Source: Amantichitinum ursilacus
GTDB lineage: Bacteria; Pseudomonadota; Gammaproteobacteria; Burkholderiales; Chitinibacteraceae
Assembly (NCBI RefSeq): GCF_001294205.1
Contig: NZ_LAQT01000009.1
Coordinates: 248,001-312,000 of the forward strand
Length of the DNA stretch: 64,000 bases
Direction: 5' to 3'
Positions within the stretch are counted from its first letter, which is position 1. Each line of letters starts with the position of its first letter. A program made the position numbers and the translations under genes. Below, in pieces: positions 37,295 through 45,857 of this stretch. The notes under the pieces were generated by a model. That model was not told the origin of the DNA. It saw only the letters and a list, made by a program, of their open reading frames with translations, and searched no databases.

Positions 37295-39574
37295 ATGACG
37301 ACTCGCACAAACTGGGTTTTAACCACGCTCTGCGCTGCATTGTTGGCAGCGTGCGGTAGTGGCAACGATGACGTGACCAGCGCCAGCCCCGGCGCGACCA
37401 CAGATCTGGATGCTGTGGCCGATCAGCGCGCGGCAGCGCTGGTGGCGCAAATGACGCTGGATGAGAAAATCCAGATGGTGCACGGCGTGGGCACGCAAAC
37501 CGGGCCTTTGGGCGGCGCGGGTTATATTCCGGGCATTCCGCGGCTGGGCATTCCGGACTATTACATTGCCGATTCGGCAACCGGCGTTTATCAGACTTTA
37601 AATGGATCTCCAGTGGTTAATGGCGCTACCGCCATGCCGTCCACCATTGCCCTGGCCGCCAGTTGGGATACGCAACTGGCGTACAACTATGGCGCGCAAA
37701 TCGGCAAGGAATTACGCACGATCGGTTTTACTGAAGGCCTTGGCGGTGGCGTCGATCTGGCGCGCGAATTGCGCAATGGCCGCACCTTTGAATACATGGG
37801 CGAAGATCCGGTATTGGCCGGTTATATGATCGCGGCCCGCACCACCGGCACGCAGGATCAGAAAGTGGTGGCCACCATCAAGCATTACGCCGCCAATGAT
37901 CAGGAAACCAATCGCTTTACCTCCAATTCCATCATCGATGAACGCACCTTGCGCGAACTGCATTTGTTGCCGTTTGAGATTGGCGTTAAAACCGGTAAAC
38001 CCGGCAATGTGATGTGCTCCTATAACCTGGTTAATGGCGTTAAAGCCTGCGAGAACAAGTATCTGCTCACCGACGTGTTAAAGACCGAATGGGGCTTTAA
38101 AGGCAAGGTGCAATCAGACTGGTTTGAAGCCTTGACTGATACGGTACGTGGCGCAAATGCCGGACTGGATGAAGAAGAGGGTGGTTCTACTGATGACAGC
38201 ACCGGCTTTTATGGTATCGCCACGTATTTCAATCAGAAGCTGAAAGCAGCGGTGCAAGGCGGCACCGTAGCGCAATCACGACTGGACGATATGGTGCAGC
38301 GTAAATTGCGTACGCTGATTCGCCTGGGCATTTTTGATAGCCCCGCCGCTTTGAATGGCACGATCGATCAGGCGGCGGGCAATGTTGCTACGCAAGCGGC
38401 CGCCGAACAATCGATGGTATTGCTTAAAAACAGTGCGCCCAGCAATGCCAGCGCGGCGGTATTGCCATTAAATGCCGCGACCATCAACAGTATTGTGGTG
38501 ATCGGTGGCCATGCCGATGTCGGCGTATTGTCGGGTGGCGGTTCCGGCCTGACGCCGCCGCGCGATGGCAATGCGGTCACATGTTTGCAACCGACGGCCA
38601 TGATTGCGGGGCAGGTAACAGCGTGCGCCACCTTCTATAAATCTTCGCCTTTGGCCGCTATCAAAGCCAAAGCGCCCAATGCGACGGTCACTTATCTGGA
38701 TGGCTCGGATGCCACTGCAGCCGCAGCGGCCGCAGCCAATGCCGACGTGGCGATTGTATTTGGCACGCAATGGCAAACCGAGGGTGGCGATTTGCCGTCG
38801 TTGGCATTGCCGAATAACGCAACGGATCCGGCCAATCAGGCGTATGACCAGAACGCATTGATTGCCGCAGTGGCGGCTAGCGCCAAACGCAGCGTGGTGG
38901 TGCTAGAAAGCGGCACGGCAGTCACCATGCCGTGGCTGGCGAATGTGCATGCGGTATTGGAAGCCTGGTATCCCGGTATGCAGGGCGGCCCGGCCATTGC
39001 CAATATCCTGTTTGGCGCCACCAATCCGTCGGGTAAATTGCCGATTACTTTCCCGCAAGCCGATACCGATCAACCGCAGAAAGCCATTTCCAGTACTGAT
39101 TTGAATGTGACGTATAGCGAAGGCCTGCAAATCGGTTATCGCTGGTATGACGCGCAAAACATTCAGCCGCTATTCCCGTTTGGGCATGGATTGTCGTATA
39201 CCACGTTTGCCTATTCCGGCTTGACCACTGCAGTGGATAGCAGCGGCAATTTAACGGCCACCTTTACCGTCAAAAACACCGGCAGCGTGGCGGGCGCAGA
39301 AGTGGCGCAGTTGTACACCGCAATGCCCAGCGCGGCAGGCGAGCCGCCGCGCCGTTTGATCGGCTGGCAAAAAGTGCAATTGGCGGCAGGCGAAGCGAAA
39401 ACCGTGACCGTCTCCGCCAATAACGAGCGGCTGGCCATCTGGGATATCAATCTGCATCAATGGCATATTCCGGCAGGCGCTTATACCTTCTATGCGGCCG
39501 CATCATCGCGTGATGCCAATGCAATAAGCAAAACGCAAACGCTGGAAGAAAAAATCCTGCCGATTTCGAAATAA
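37295..39574 (+). CDS. Glycoside hydrolase family 3 beta-glucosidase, lipoprotein
   Basis: This 759-residue enzyme begins with a lipoprotein signal (LCAALLAAC, lipidated Cys20), so it should sit in the envelope facing the periplasm or outside. It shows the GH3 N-terminal barrel (KHYAANDQETNRF with the KH pair; nucleophile Asp275 in VQSDWFEAL), the alpha/beta sandwich domain (AIVFGTQWQTEGGD near 490) and a C-terminal fibronectin III-like domain (FPFGHGLSYTTFAY onward, about 630-740). It would release glucose from beta-linked oligosaccharides. A strong terminator follows. The downstream AraC regulator could control it. Confidence 0.93.
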   Translation: MTTRTNWVLTTLCAALLAACGSGNDDVTSASPGATTDLDAVADQRAAALVAQMTLDEKIQMVHGVGTQTGPLGGAGYIPGIPRLGIPDYYIADSATGVYQTLNGSPVVNGATAMPSTIALAASWDTQLAYNYGAQIGKELRTIGFTEGLGGGVDLARELRNGRTFEYMGEDPVLAGYMIAARTTGTQDQKVVATIKHYAANDQETNRFTSNSIIDERTLRELHLLPFEIGVKTGKPGNVMCSYNLVNGVKACENKYLLTDVLKTEWGFKGKVQSDWFEALTDTVRGANAGLDEEEGGSTDDSTGFYGIATYFNQKLKAAVQGGTVAQSRLDDMVQRKLRTLIRLGIFDSPAALNGTIDQAAGNVATQAAAEQSMVLLKNSAPSNASAAVLPLNAATINSIVVIGGHADVGVLSGGGSGLTPPRDGNAVTCLQPTAMIAGQVTACATFYKSSPLAAIKAKAPNATVTYLDGSDATAAAAAAANADVAIVFGTQWQTEGGDLPSLALPNNATDPANQAYDQNALIAAVAASAKRSVVVLESGTAVTMPWLANVHAVLEAWYPGMQGGPAIANILFGATNPSGKLPITFPQADTDQPQKAISSTDLNVTYSEGLQIGYRWYDAQNIQPLFPFGHGLSYTTFAYSGLTTAVDSSGNLTATFTVKNTGSVAGAEVAQLYTAMPSAAGEPPRRLIGWQKVQLAAGEAKTVTVSANNERLAIWDINLHQWHIPAGAYTFYAAASSRDANAISKTQTLEEKILPISK

Positions 39575-39586
39575 TTAAAGCCATTT

Positions 39587-39627
39587 AAAACCGACCCGCG
39601 CCATTGCTGCGCCGGGTCGGTTTTTTT
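39587..39627 (+). terminator. Rho-independent terminator after the beta-glucosidase gene
   Basis: AAAACCGACCCG pairs with CGGGTCGGTTTT around a 14-base loop and continues into a run of seven T. Confidence 0.9.
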
Positions 39628-39750
39628 ATGCCTTGCCGCGCATAAGGCCCATGCCTGACTGGTGCGATTTATGGCCTGTGTTAGTGTGATGTAACGCCAT
39701 GCCCCGATGTTGCAGTGCAGTGTGAGTGATTGATTATGAAGAGGTTTTAA

Positions 39751-40791
39751 ATGACGCCGTGGTCTCGAACTGTCACCAGCAAGCTGGCGTTATTGGGGCT
39801 GGAATCCGCCCGCGCCCATGGCCTCAGTCCGCGCGAATTCCAGCGTATTACCGGTATTGCCGAAGCCGAAGCGCGCGATCCACAAGGCCGCATTGCCGCC
39901 GAAAAACATATCGCCATGCTGAATCTGACCGAGCGCATGACGCCCTTGGCACATATGCCGCATAGCATGTCAGCAGTATTAACCACGGCGCCGTTCAGCA
40001 CGGTGATTTGCGTGGTGGCTAATTCGCCCACGCTGCAACACGCATTTGCCAATTATCTGGATTTGCGCGGATTGATCGGCGATGTGGACGATATGCTGAT
40101 TAAGCAGCAAGGCGATTATTTTGAATTCGAATATCAAATGGAAGGCAATGCCGATGGCGAACGTACTGGCCGCAGCGCATTCGGCAATCTGATGTTGATG
40201 GCGCGGCTGGCGCGACAATATCTGGATGATGCGCATTTGCCGGTGGCGATTGAGTTAACTGGCAAGCCGTTTCCCGGCTGGCAAGCCGCGCAAGAAGAAG
40301 AGCGTTGTCGTTTGCGGTTTGGCGCTGCGCGCAATCGCATGGCCTTGCATTTGCCGGGCGCGGCGCAGGCCTATGCGCTGCATAACCGGGTGGCTTATGA
40401 CGTGATTAATGGCCAGGCGCAAGCGGAGGTGCAAGCGCTACAGCAAAAATATTCATTTGCCGCGCGCGTGCAGGCGTTGATCGATGAATTGGTCAATCCG
40501 GTTACGGTGTTTGCCGGCGACAATACCTTGCTGGAAATGGTATGCGAACGCTTGCATACCTCACGCTTTACCTTGCATCGATTGCTGCAGAAAGAAGACA
40601 CGCATTTCCAGCGCATCACCGCGCAAGTGCGGCTTAAAAAGGCCAAGCAAATGCTGCTGCAAGAGCAAGCCTCAATTTCCAATGTCAGCGATTTGTTGGG
40701 ATTTTCTTCGGTGTCGGCGTTTTCGCGTTTCTTTTCGGCGCAAAGCGGTTTAACGCCGTCACGCTTCAAGTCGATGCATCGAGCTGGCTAG
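39751..40791 (+). CDS. AraC-family transcriptional regulator
   Basis: This 346-residue regulator has an N-terminal AraC_binding-like sensor half (about 1-200; LARQYLDDAHLPVAIELTGK) and a C-terminal double helix-turn-helix (about 255-343: NTLLEMVCERLHTSRFTLHR, then ISNVSDLLGFSSVSAFSRFF). The layout is that of the OruR/ArgR-like AraC subfamily. A GAAGAGG ribosome site precedes the ATG. It is convergent with the MocR-type gene 5 bases on and follows the beta-glucosidase, one possible target. Confidence 0.9.
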   Translation: MTPWSRTVTSKLALLGLESARAHGLSPREFQRITGIAEAEARDPQGRIAAEKHIAMLNLTERMTPLAHMPHSMSAVLTTAPFSTVICVVANSPTLQHAFANYLDLRGLIGDVDDMLIKQQGDYFEFEYQMEGNADGERTGRSAFGNLMLMARLARQYLDDAHLPVAIELTGKPFPGWQAAQEEERCRLRFGAARNRMALHLPGAAQAYALHNRVAYDVINGQAQAEVQALQQKYSFAARVQALIDELVNPVTVFAGDNTLLEMVCERLHTSRFTLHRLLQKEDTHFQRITAQVRLKKAKQMLLQEQASISNVSDLLGFSSVSAFSRFFSAQSGLTPSRFKSMHRAG

Positions 40792-40796
40792 ACTGA

Positions 40797-42224
40797 TTAA
40801 CGTAGAGTCAAAGCACGCAAAAACAGCGATTTGACGCGCGCATCATCGCTATGCGCCACGTTAAAACGCAAAAACTGATTGGCGGCCGGGTCGCGGCTAA
40901 ATAATCCACCGGGCGCCAAGGCCATGCCTTCGGCCAATGCGTGGCGCGCAATGACAATTGCGTCCAGCTCTTGCGGCAATCGCACCCACAGAAAAAATCC
41001 TTCGCCTGTGGTCGATTGCACTTCGCAGCCTGCTTGTTGCAGCCATTGCGCCACGTTCTGGCCCGATTCAAATAACCGGTCCGTCAGGCGCGCAATATGC
41101 CGGCCATAACTGCCTTCGCTAAGAATGCGATAAATGATCTGCTCGGTCAGCTCCGAGGTAATGCCGCCAGTGCTGAGCTTTAATGCGGTTAATTGCGCGG
41201 ACAAGGCGGGCGTCGCCACGATAAAGCTGGCGCGGGTATTGGGCGTTAAGGTTTTGGTAAATCCCGAGATATAGCTAACGTGCTCGAGCCCGCCTGCCAC
41301 CGCCAGGCGCGGGGTTGGCTGCATCTGAATATCGCAATACAGATCGTCTTCAATAATGTGCACTTGATAACGCCGCGCCAGATCGGCCAGGCGGAAAGCC
41401 TCGACCGGCGAAAACGAATGCCCCAGCGGATTGTGCAGCACACTATTGGTGATATAAACCCGCGGCCGATGCGTCATCAGCGTGTGTTCCAGCTCGGCAA
41501 AATCAATGCCTTGCGGCGTGCGTTTGATGGTGATGGCGGACGCATCGCGATAAGCCAGCATGGCGTGGAAATTGAAATAACACGGGTCATCCAGCAGCAC
41601 TTTGTCGCCCGGTTGCAGCAACAGCCGCAACACCATATCGACCGCGTTCATGGTGCTGGACGCGGTCACAATCTGTTCCACCGGCACATCAATACCCACC
41701 GCCGCCAACTTGATCTGCAGCGCATGGCGCAACGGCAGATAGCCCGCGGCCGCACCGCATTCGCTCAGGCGCAGGGTATTGGCGCGAATTGCACCGCGCA
41801 TGGCTTTCAATAATGCGTCTTCGGGCAGCCAGTCCAGCGGCAGAAAGCCGCAGCCGGGGCGCAATTTGCCGGTTTCTGTAATCAGGGAACGGCGCAATAC
41901 GCTCAAGGTGTCTTGCGGCAGCAAATCGCGGCCCAGGCCGGGCGCTTTGATCTGATTGCGCGCCACCGCATGGCCCGCGCCCTGGCGCGACACGATCAGC
42001 CCTTTGGCGCGCAGGCGATCCAGTGCTTCGATCACCGTGGACTTGCTCACGCCCAGCTGCAGCGCCATCTCGCGCACCGGTTGCAAGCGCGCACCCTGCG
42101 CCAGATCGCCGCGCTGTATTGCCTCGGTTAGCTGTTCGACGATTTGCGTAACCATCGGAATGCCGGGCTCAAATTCTATAGTCGGCACTGCTGCCCGAGA
42201 CGACGACTGCACTTTGCTGCTCAC
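40797..42224 (-). CDS. MocR-type (GntR-PLP) transcriptional regulator 1
   Basis: This 475-residue protein has an N-terminal GntR winged helix (about 20-90: LQPVREMALQLGVSKSTVIE) and a C-terminal fold-I aminotransferase-like domain with the PLP Lys in ISGFTKTLTPNTR (about residue 318) and LLDDPCYFNFHAML. Such regulators sense amino acids or PLP. The start is GTG at 42224. It is divergent from the biosynthetic plus arm, with paired inverted repeats in the 140-base gap, so it probably controls that arm and itself. Confidence 0.92.
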   Translation of the reverse strand: MSSKVQSSSRAAVPTIEFEPGIPMVTQIVEQLTEAIQRGDLAQGARLQPVREMALQLGVSKSTVIEALDRLRAKGLIVSRQGAGHAVARNQIKAPGLGRDLLPQDTLSVLRRSLITETGKLRPGCGFLPLDWLPEDALLKAMRGAIRANTLRLSECGAAAGYLPLRHALQIKLAAVGIDVPVEQIVTASSTMNAVDMVLRLLLQPGDKVLLDDPCYFNFHAMLAYRDASAITIKRTPQGIDFAELEHTLMTHRPRVYITNSVLHNPLGHSFSPVEAFRLADLARRYQVHIIEDDLYCDIQMQPTPRLAVAGGLEHVSYISGFTKTLTPNTRASFIVATPALSAQLTALKLSTGGITSELTEQIIYRILSEGSYGRHIARLTDRLFESGQNVAQWLQQAGCEVQSTTGEGFFLWVRLPQELDAIVIARHALAEGMALAPGGLFSRDPAANQFLRFNVAHSDDARVKSLFLRALTLR

Positions 42225-42301
42225 TTGACCAGTAATGTGCGGCTGACTTTACCTCAACTTAATCTGGGCAACAAGATACGCCCAACTTACGATGCGCTCA
42301 T

Positions 42302-42345
42302 CCAATTGATGCGGCTAATTGGCGTGTTTATGACAATTGCATCAA
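42302..42345. promoter_or_regulatory. Inverted repeats in the divergent MocR/biosynthetic promoter
   Basis: CCAATT/AATTGG (42302-42322) and TTGATGC/GCATCAA (42306-42345, 26 bases apart) overlap, and AATTG occurs three times. A TTGATG hexamer with TATGAC 17 bases on could be the promoter. MocR regulators bind paired sites in such gaps. Confidence 0.45.
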
Positions 42346-42381
42346 GACGCGTAATTAATATTTGAATTGCGAGAATCTGAA

Positions 42382-42582
42382 ATGGCGCTTTTTACCGCCG
42401 ATATGTGGCCAGAGGCCGCGCACGATGGTTCGTCGCAAACCGGTGGGTCGCCCGTAACGCCAGCACTGGCGCCACTTTACGGCCTGCACCCTGCGCTGGA
42501 TGGCAGCAGCGAAGTGTCAACTTGCTTGTCCGATGCGCATGCCGAACAGCGCACGCAATTCGGCCCCGATCAGAGTGTATGA
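42382..42582 (+). CDS. Small peptide, 66 residues, first frame of the biosynthetic plus arm
   Basis: The frame encodes an acidic peptide starting MALFTADMWPEAAHDG and ending QRTQFGPDQSV. It contains one Cys, few basic residues and many Gly, Ser, Pro and Asp. GAGAATCTGAA precedes the ATG, a weak ribosome site. It lies between the MocR promoter region and an ATP-grasp gene 92 bases on. I do not recognise it. It could be a carrier or precursor peptide for the ATP-grasp enzymes, a leader peptide, or a non-coding leader that happens to be open. Confidence 0.4.
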   Translation: MALFTADMWPEAAHDGSSQTGGSPVTPALAPLYGLHPALDGSSEVSTCLSDAHAEQRTQFGPDQSV

Positions 42583-42674
42583 CTGACTGGTTAGCTGACT
42601 GGCTTATTGAACAAAACATGGTTTTTTAAGACGCGCATTAAAGCGCGCATTAGCGGATGAATAGGAGGCTATCA

Positions 42675-43934
42675 ATGGCAGCAATTAAATGCATTATTGT
42701 TGTGGGATATAACGGCACTCGAGCGCTCGATATCGCCTTGCTGCGCCAGACCTACCAACGCGTGTATGGCCAGCCGCTGGTGTTGCTGGTGGAACAACTA
42801 AAGCCGACCGATATGCAACTGGCGGACCGAGTGTTGCTGACTGACTTTGCCCCCGAGCATCTCGCCACTGCATTGCCGCAGTTGCGCCAGGCGCTGGAAG
42901 AACTGCAGTTGCAGCCGGTGGGCGTGTTGCCGTTTTCGGATCGCGGCGTGGTGCTGGGCGCGGCGCTGGCCGAGGCGTATGGCCTGCCCGGCAGCGGCAC
43001 CGAGGCCGCCTTGGCCGGCATCGACAAGCGCGTGTTCCGTCGGCTCGATGCCGCCTGCATCGACCGGCCAGAAGGCTATCAGCCGGTGTATTCCACCCAG
43101 GTGGACAGCCTGAGCGCATTGCGCGATGTGGTGGCGCAATTGCAAGGCCAGGCGTTTATCAAACCGGCGCAAGAGGGCGCCAGCCGTGGCTGCCGCGTGA
43201 TTCATAGCCTGGCCGAATGCGAAGACGCATGGGCCGAGCTGTCGCGCTATCGCGCCGGTGGCGTCATCGTTGAAACCCTGGTCGAAGCCGCACGCGAATA
43301 CAGCTGGGACCAGGTTGCGGGTGCGCGCTGGATTACCGAAAAGCAAACCACCGAAGGGCGTTTTCGCGCCGAAATCCAGCAAGTGGTGCCCGCGCCCTTG
43401 CCCGAGCTGGCACAGCGCCGCATCGATGCCGCCGGCCAACATATGGCCGACCTGGTCGCGCCGCGCCACGGCGCCTGGCATAACGAGATTTTCTGGCGCG
43501 CCAACCAGACCACCTCGGCCGTTGAAACCAATATGCGCCCCGGTGGCATGCAGATCTGGCATCTGGCCATGCATTCATTTGCCGGTTTTGATCCGTGGCA
43601 GGCGTGGCTGCGCTGGGCGGTGGAAGGGGTGGAGCACAACGCGCCTTTGCAGCAGGTGGGCTACAGCGGCGTGCGGCTGATCCAGGCGCCGCGCGATGGC
43701 ACGGTGCTGGCCTGGCCCGATATCGCCGCCACCGCAAACGCGCTGGGCATCCGGCTGATTGGCGGGGGCTGGGACAAACCGCTGGGCGCGCCTGCATCTA
43801 CGCTGATTACCGACAATTTTTCTTTTCTGGGTTACGTGATGGTGCATCACGCCGATTACGCCACGCTGTGCCGACAATTGCTGCAACTGGTGGCGGCGCT
43901 GGAACAGCGTATCGAGATCAAGCCGGTTTATTGA
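42675..43934 (+). CDS. ATP-grasp ligase 1
   Basis: This 419-residue enzyme has a short N-terminal domain (IIVVGYNGTRALDIALLRQT), then an ATP-grasp fold with GQAFIKPAQEGASRGCRV (ATP-binding Lys, about residue 160) and a metal-binding stretch (WHNEIFWRANQTTSAVETNM; Glu and Asn ligands near 275-290). It has the size and layout of carboxylate-amine ligases that join amino acids without tRNA or carrier protein. An excellent ribosome site (TAGGAGG) precedes the ATG. It is the first enzyme gene of the plus arm. The substrate is unknown. Confidence 0.82.
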   Translation: MAAIKCIIVVGYNGTRALDIALLRQTYQRVYGQPLVLLVEQLKPTDMQLADRVLLTDFAPEHLATALPQLRQALEELQLQPVGVLPFSDRGVVLGAALAEAYGLPGSGTEAALAGIDKRVFRRLDAACIDRPEGYQPVYSTQVDSLSALRDVVAQLQGQAFIKPAQEGASRGCRVIHSLAECEDAWAELSRYRAGGVIVETLVEAAREYSWDQVAGARWITEKQTTEGRFRAEIQQVVPAPLPELAQRRIDAAGQHMADLVAPRHGAWHNEIFWRANQTTSAVETNMRPGGMQIWHLAMHSFAGFDPWQAWLRWAVEGVEHNAPLQQVGYSGVRLIQAPRDGTVLAWPDIAATANALGIRLIGGGWDKPLGAPASTLITDNFSFLGYVMVHHADYATLCRQLLQLVAALEQRIEIKPVY

Positions 43935-43975
43935 CCCACCCCGCGCGCCGCATAAAAACTTATTTGGAGCCCGCC

Positions 43976-45223
43976 ATGACGCCCGCCGCCCACGCTTATC
44001 GCCAGCTTTTGCAACAAGGTCTACAGCTTGATTTATCGCGCGGCAAACCTGCGCCCGAGCAACTGGATTTATCGATGCCCATGCTCGATATGCTGGCCAG
44101 CGACAGCGATTGCGCCGCCAGCGATGGCATGGACTGCCGCAACTATGGCGGCAATGGCGGCATCCCCGAGGCGCGCCAGTTATTTGGCGCATTGCTGGGC
44201 GCATCGGCCGCGCAAACCGTGGTGTGCGGCAGCGCCACGCTCGAAATGATGCATGACTGTTTGATGTACGCGCTGTGGCACGGTTTTGCGCCGCATGCGC
44301 CGTGGCGCACGCTGCAACAACTGGCGTTTATTGCGCCGGTGCCCGGCTACGACCGGCATTTCAGCATCTGCGCCGCCTACGGCATCACGCTGTATACGGT
44401 GCCGTTGCGGGACGACGGCCCCGATATGGATGCGGTGGAAAGCTTGCTGGCGGCGCACCCCGATATCCGCGGCATGTGGTGCGTGCCCACGTATAACAAC
44501 CCCACCGGCACCGTGTATGGCGATGCGGTCGTACGGCGGCTGGCGCGCATGCAGGCCGCGCCGGATTTCCGTTTGTTCTGGGATGACGCTTATCGCCATC
44601 ACCATCTGGGCGATACGCCACGCCACACGCTCAACATGCTGGAAGAGTGCACCGCCGCGGGCCATCCCGACCGCGTGCTGGCGTTTACCTCCACCGCCAA
44701 GATGACGTTCGCCAACGCGGGCGTGGCGGCGATGGCGGCATCGCCCGCCAATATCGCGTGGTGGCTGCGCCATGCGCTGGTGCGCAGCATCGGCCCCGAC
44801 AAGATCAACCAGTTGCGCCACGTGCGCTTTATGCGCGATCTGCCCACGGTGCAGGCGCTGATGCGACGCCACGCCGCCATTCTGCGGCCGCGGTTTCAGG
44901 CGGTGTATGACGCGTTTACGCAGCACCTGGCAGGCGTGCCGGGCGTGCATTGGAACCAGCCGCAGGGCGGCTATTTTATTCATCTGCAAGTGCCGCCGGG
45001 CACGGCAAAGCTGACGGTGCAACTGGCGCGCGAGGCGGGCATTACCGTTACGCCAGCGGGCGTCAGTTTTCCGCATGGCGACCCCGATGACCAATACATC
45101 CGGCTGGCGCCCAGTTATCCGGCCGTGGCCGAAGTGGCGACGGCGGCACACGGGCTGGCGCTGTGTCTGCTGTACGCGCTGGAACTGCACGCGGCGCGCG
45201 CCACGCAAGCGCTGCCTGCCTGA
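43976..45223 (+). CDS. Class I aminotransferase, PF12897 (atypical aspartate aminotransferase-like)
   Basis: This 415-residue PLP enzyme opens with LQLDLSRGKPAPEQLDLS and DCRNYGGNGGIPEARQLFG, characteristic of the Aminotran_MocR (PF12897) group, which includes some bacterial aspartate aminotransferases. YNNPTGTVYG and the PLP Lys in FTSTAKMTFANAG (about residue 245) are intact. It has no DNA-binding domain. TTGGAG precedes the ATG; the longer upstream frame overlaps the ligase and is rejected. It would make or consume an amino acid for the pathway. Confidence 0.9.
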   Translation: MTPAAHAYRQLLQQGLQLDLSRGKPAPEQLDLSMPMLDMLASDSDCAASDGMDCRNYGGNGGIPEARQLFGALLGASAAQTVVCGSATLEMMHDCLMYALWHGFAPHAPWRTLQQLAFIAPVPGYDRHFSICAAYGITLYTVPLRDDGPDMDAVESLLAAHPDIRGMWCVPTYNNPTGTVYGDAVVRRLARMQAAPDFRLFWDDAYRHHHLGDTPRHTLNMLEECTAAGHPDRVLAFTSTAKMTFANAGVAAMAASPANIAWWLRHALVRSIGPDKINQLRHVRFMRDLPTVQALMRRHAAILRPRFQAVYDAFTQHLAGVPGVHWNQPQGGYFIHLQVPPGTAKLTVQLAREAGITVTPAGVSFPHGDPDDQYIRLAPSYPAVAEVATAAHGLALCLLYALELHAARATQALPA

Positions 45224-45266
45224 GCGCGCCACCTTGATGACCCCATCGTTTTAACAGGTTTTGGTA

Positions 45267-45764
45267 ATGAGCAAATTTGCTGGCAACACCTTTCCGTTTA
45301 TGCCGTACCGCAACTTTTATCGGCAAATGCAAAGCCGCCCGGCCGTCTGGCGCGATGCCGATCTACAAGCGTTGCGGCTGGCCAATACCGACCCGGCCAC
45401 CGACACCATCGCGCTGGCGGTGGGCCCCGGTGAAACCGGCTGCGAAGTGGTGCCGGGTATGGCGATGTCGATGCAATGGATTAACCCGGGCGAGCAGATG
45501 CAGACGCACAAGCACTCGTGGTGGCATCTGTTTTTTATCCAGTCCGGCCACGGCACGGTCACCTTGCAAGACCCGGACAGCGGCCTGCCCGAAGTCACCG
45601 TACTAGCGCCGGGTGATTGGGTGCTGGTGCCTGCGGGCATTACGCACCGCTTTGACAACAGCTCGGCCAGCGCGCCGCTGGTGATGATGAATATCAACAA
45701 CCTGCCGCAGCAGGCGCTGTTATCCAGTTTTTCGGTCGAAAACACCGACACGGCCACGGGCTGA
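45267..45764 (+). CDS. Cupin-domain protein
   Basis: This 165-residue single-domain cupin has motif 1 with His81 and His83 (QTHKHSWWH; His87 stands where Glu is usual) and motif 2 matching G-x5-P-x-G-x2-H-x3-N exactly (GDWVLVPAGITHRFDN, His127). A metal-dependent enzyme is likely: cupins act as dioxygenases, isomerases or, with N-oxygenases, in N-N bond chemistry. It lies between the aminotransferase and the second ligase. Confidence 0.85.
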   Translation: MSKFAGNTFPFMPYRNFYRQMQSRPAVWRDADLQALRLANTDPATDTIALAVGPGETGCEVVPGMAMSMQWINPGEQMQTHKHSWWHLFFIQSGHGTVTLQDPDSGLPEVTVLAPGDWVLVPAGITHRFDNSSASAPLVMMNINNLPQQALLSSFSVENTDTATG

Positions 45765-45857
45765 AGCAAGGCCGTCGGGGTTGACGATAGCGGGTGTGCG
45801 GCGCTGTGGCGTCGCGTGGGTACTGACTTTTATATTTCTGCGCAAAGGTAAACCGAA

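Noticed and set aside
42580-42660. Tandem CTGACTGG-like repeats after the small peptide, considered as a leader or attenuator
   Set aside because: Only two short imperfect units and no stable terminator stem; too little to call.
43595-43975. Upstream in-frame extension of the PF12897 aminotransferase
   Set aside because: It lies wholly within the ATP-grasp 1 gene and is Ala/Gly/Arg-rich; the ATG at 43976 has a good ribosome site.
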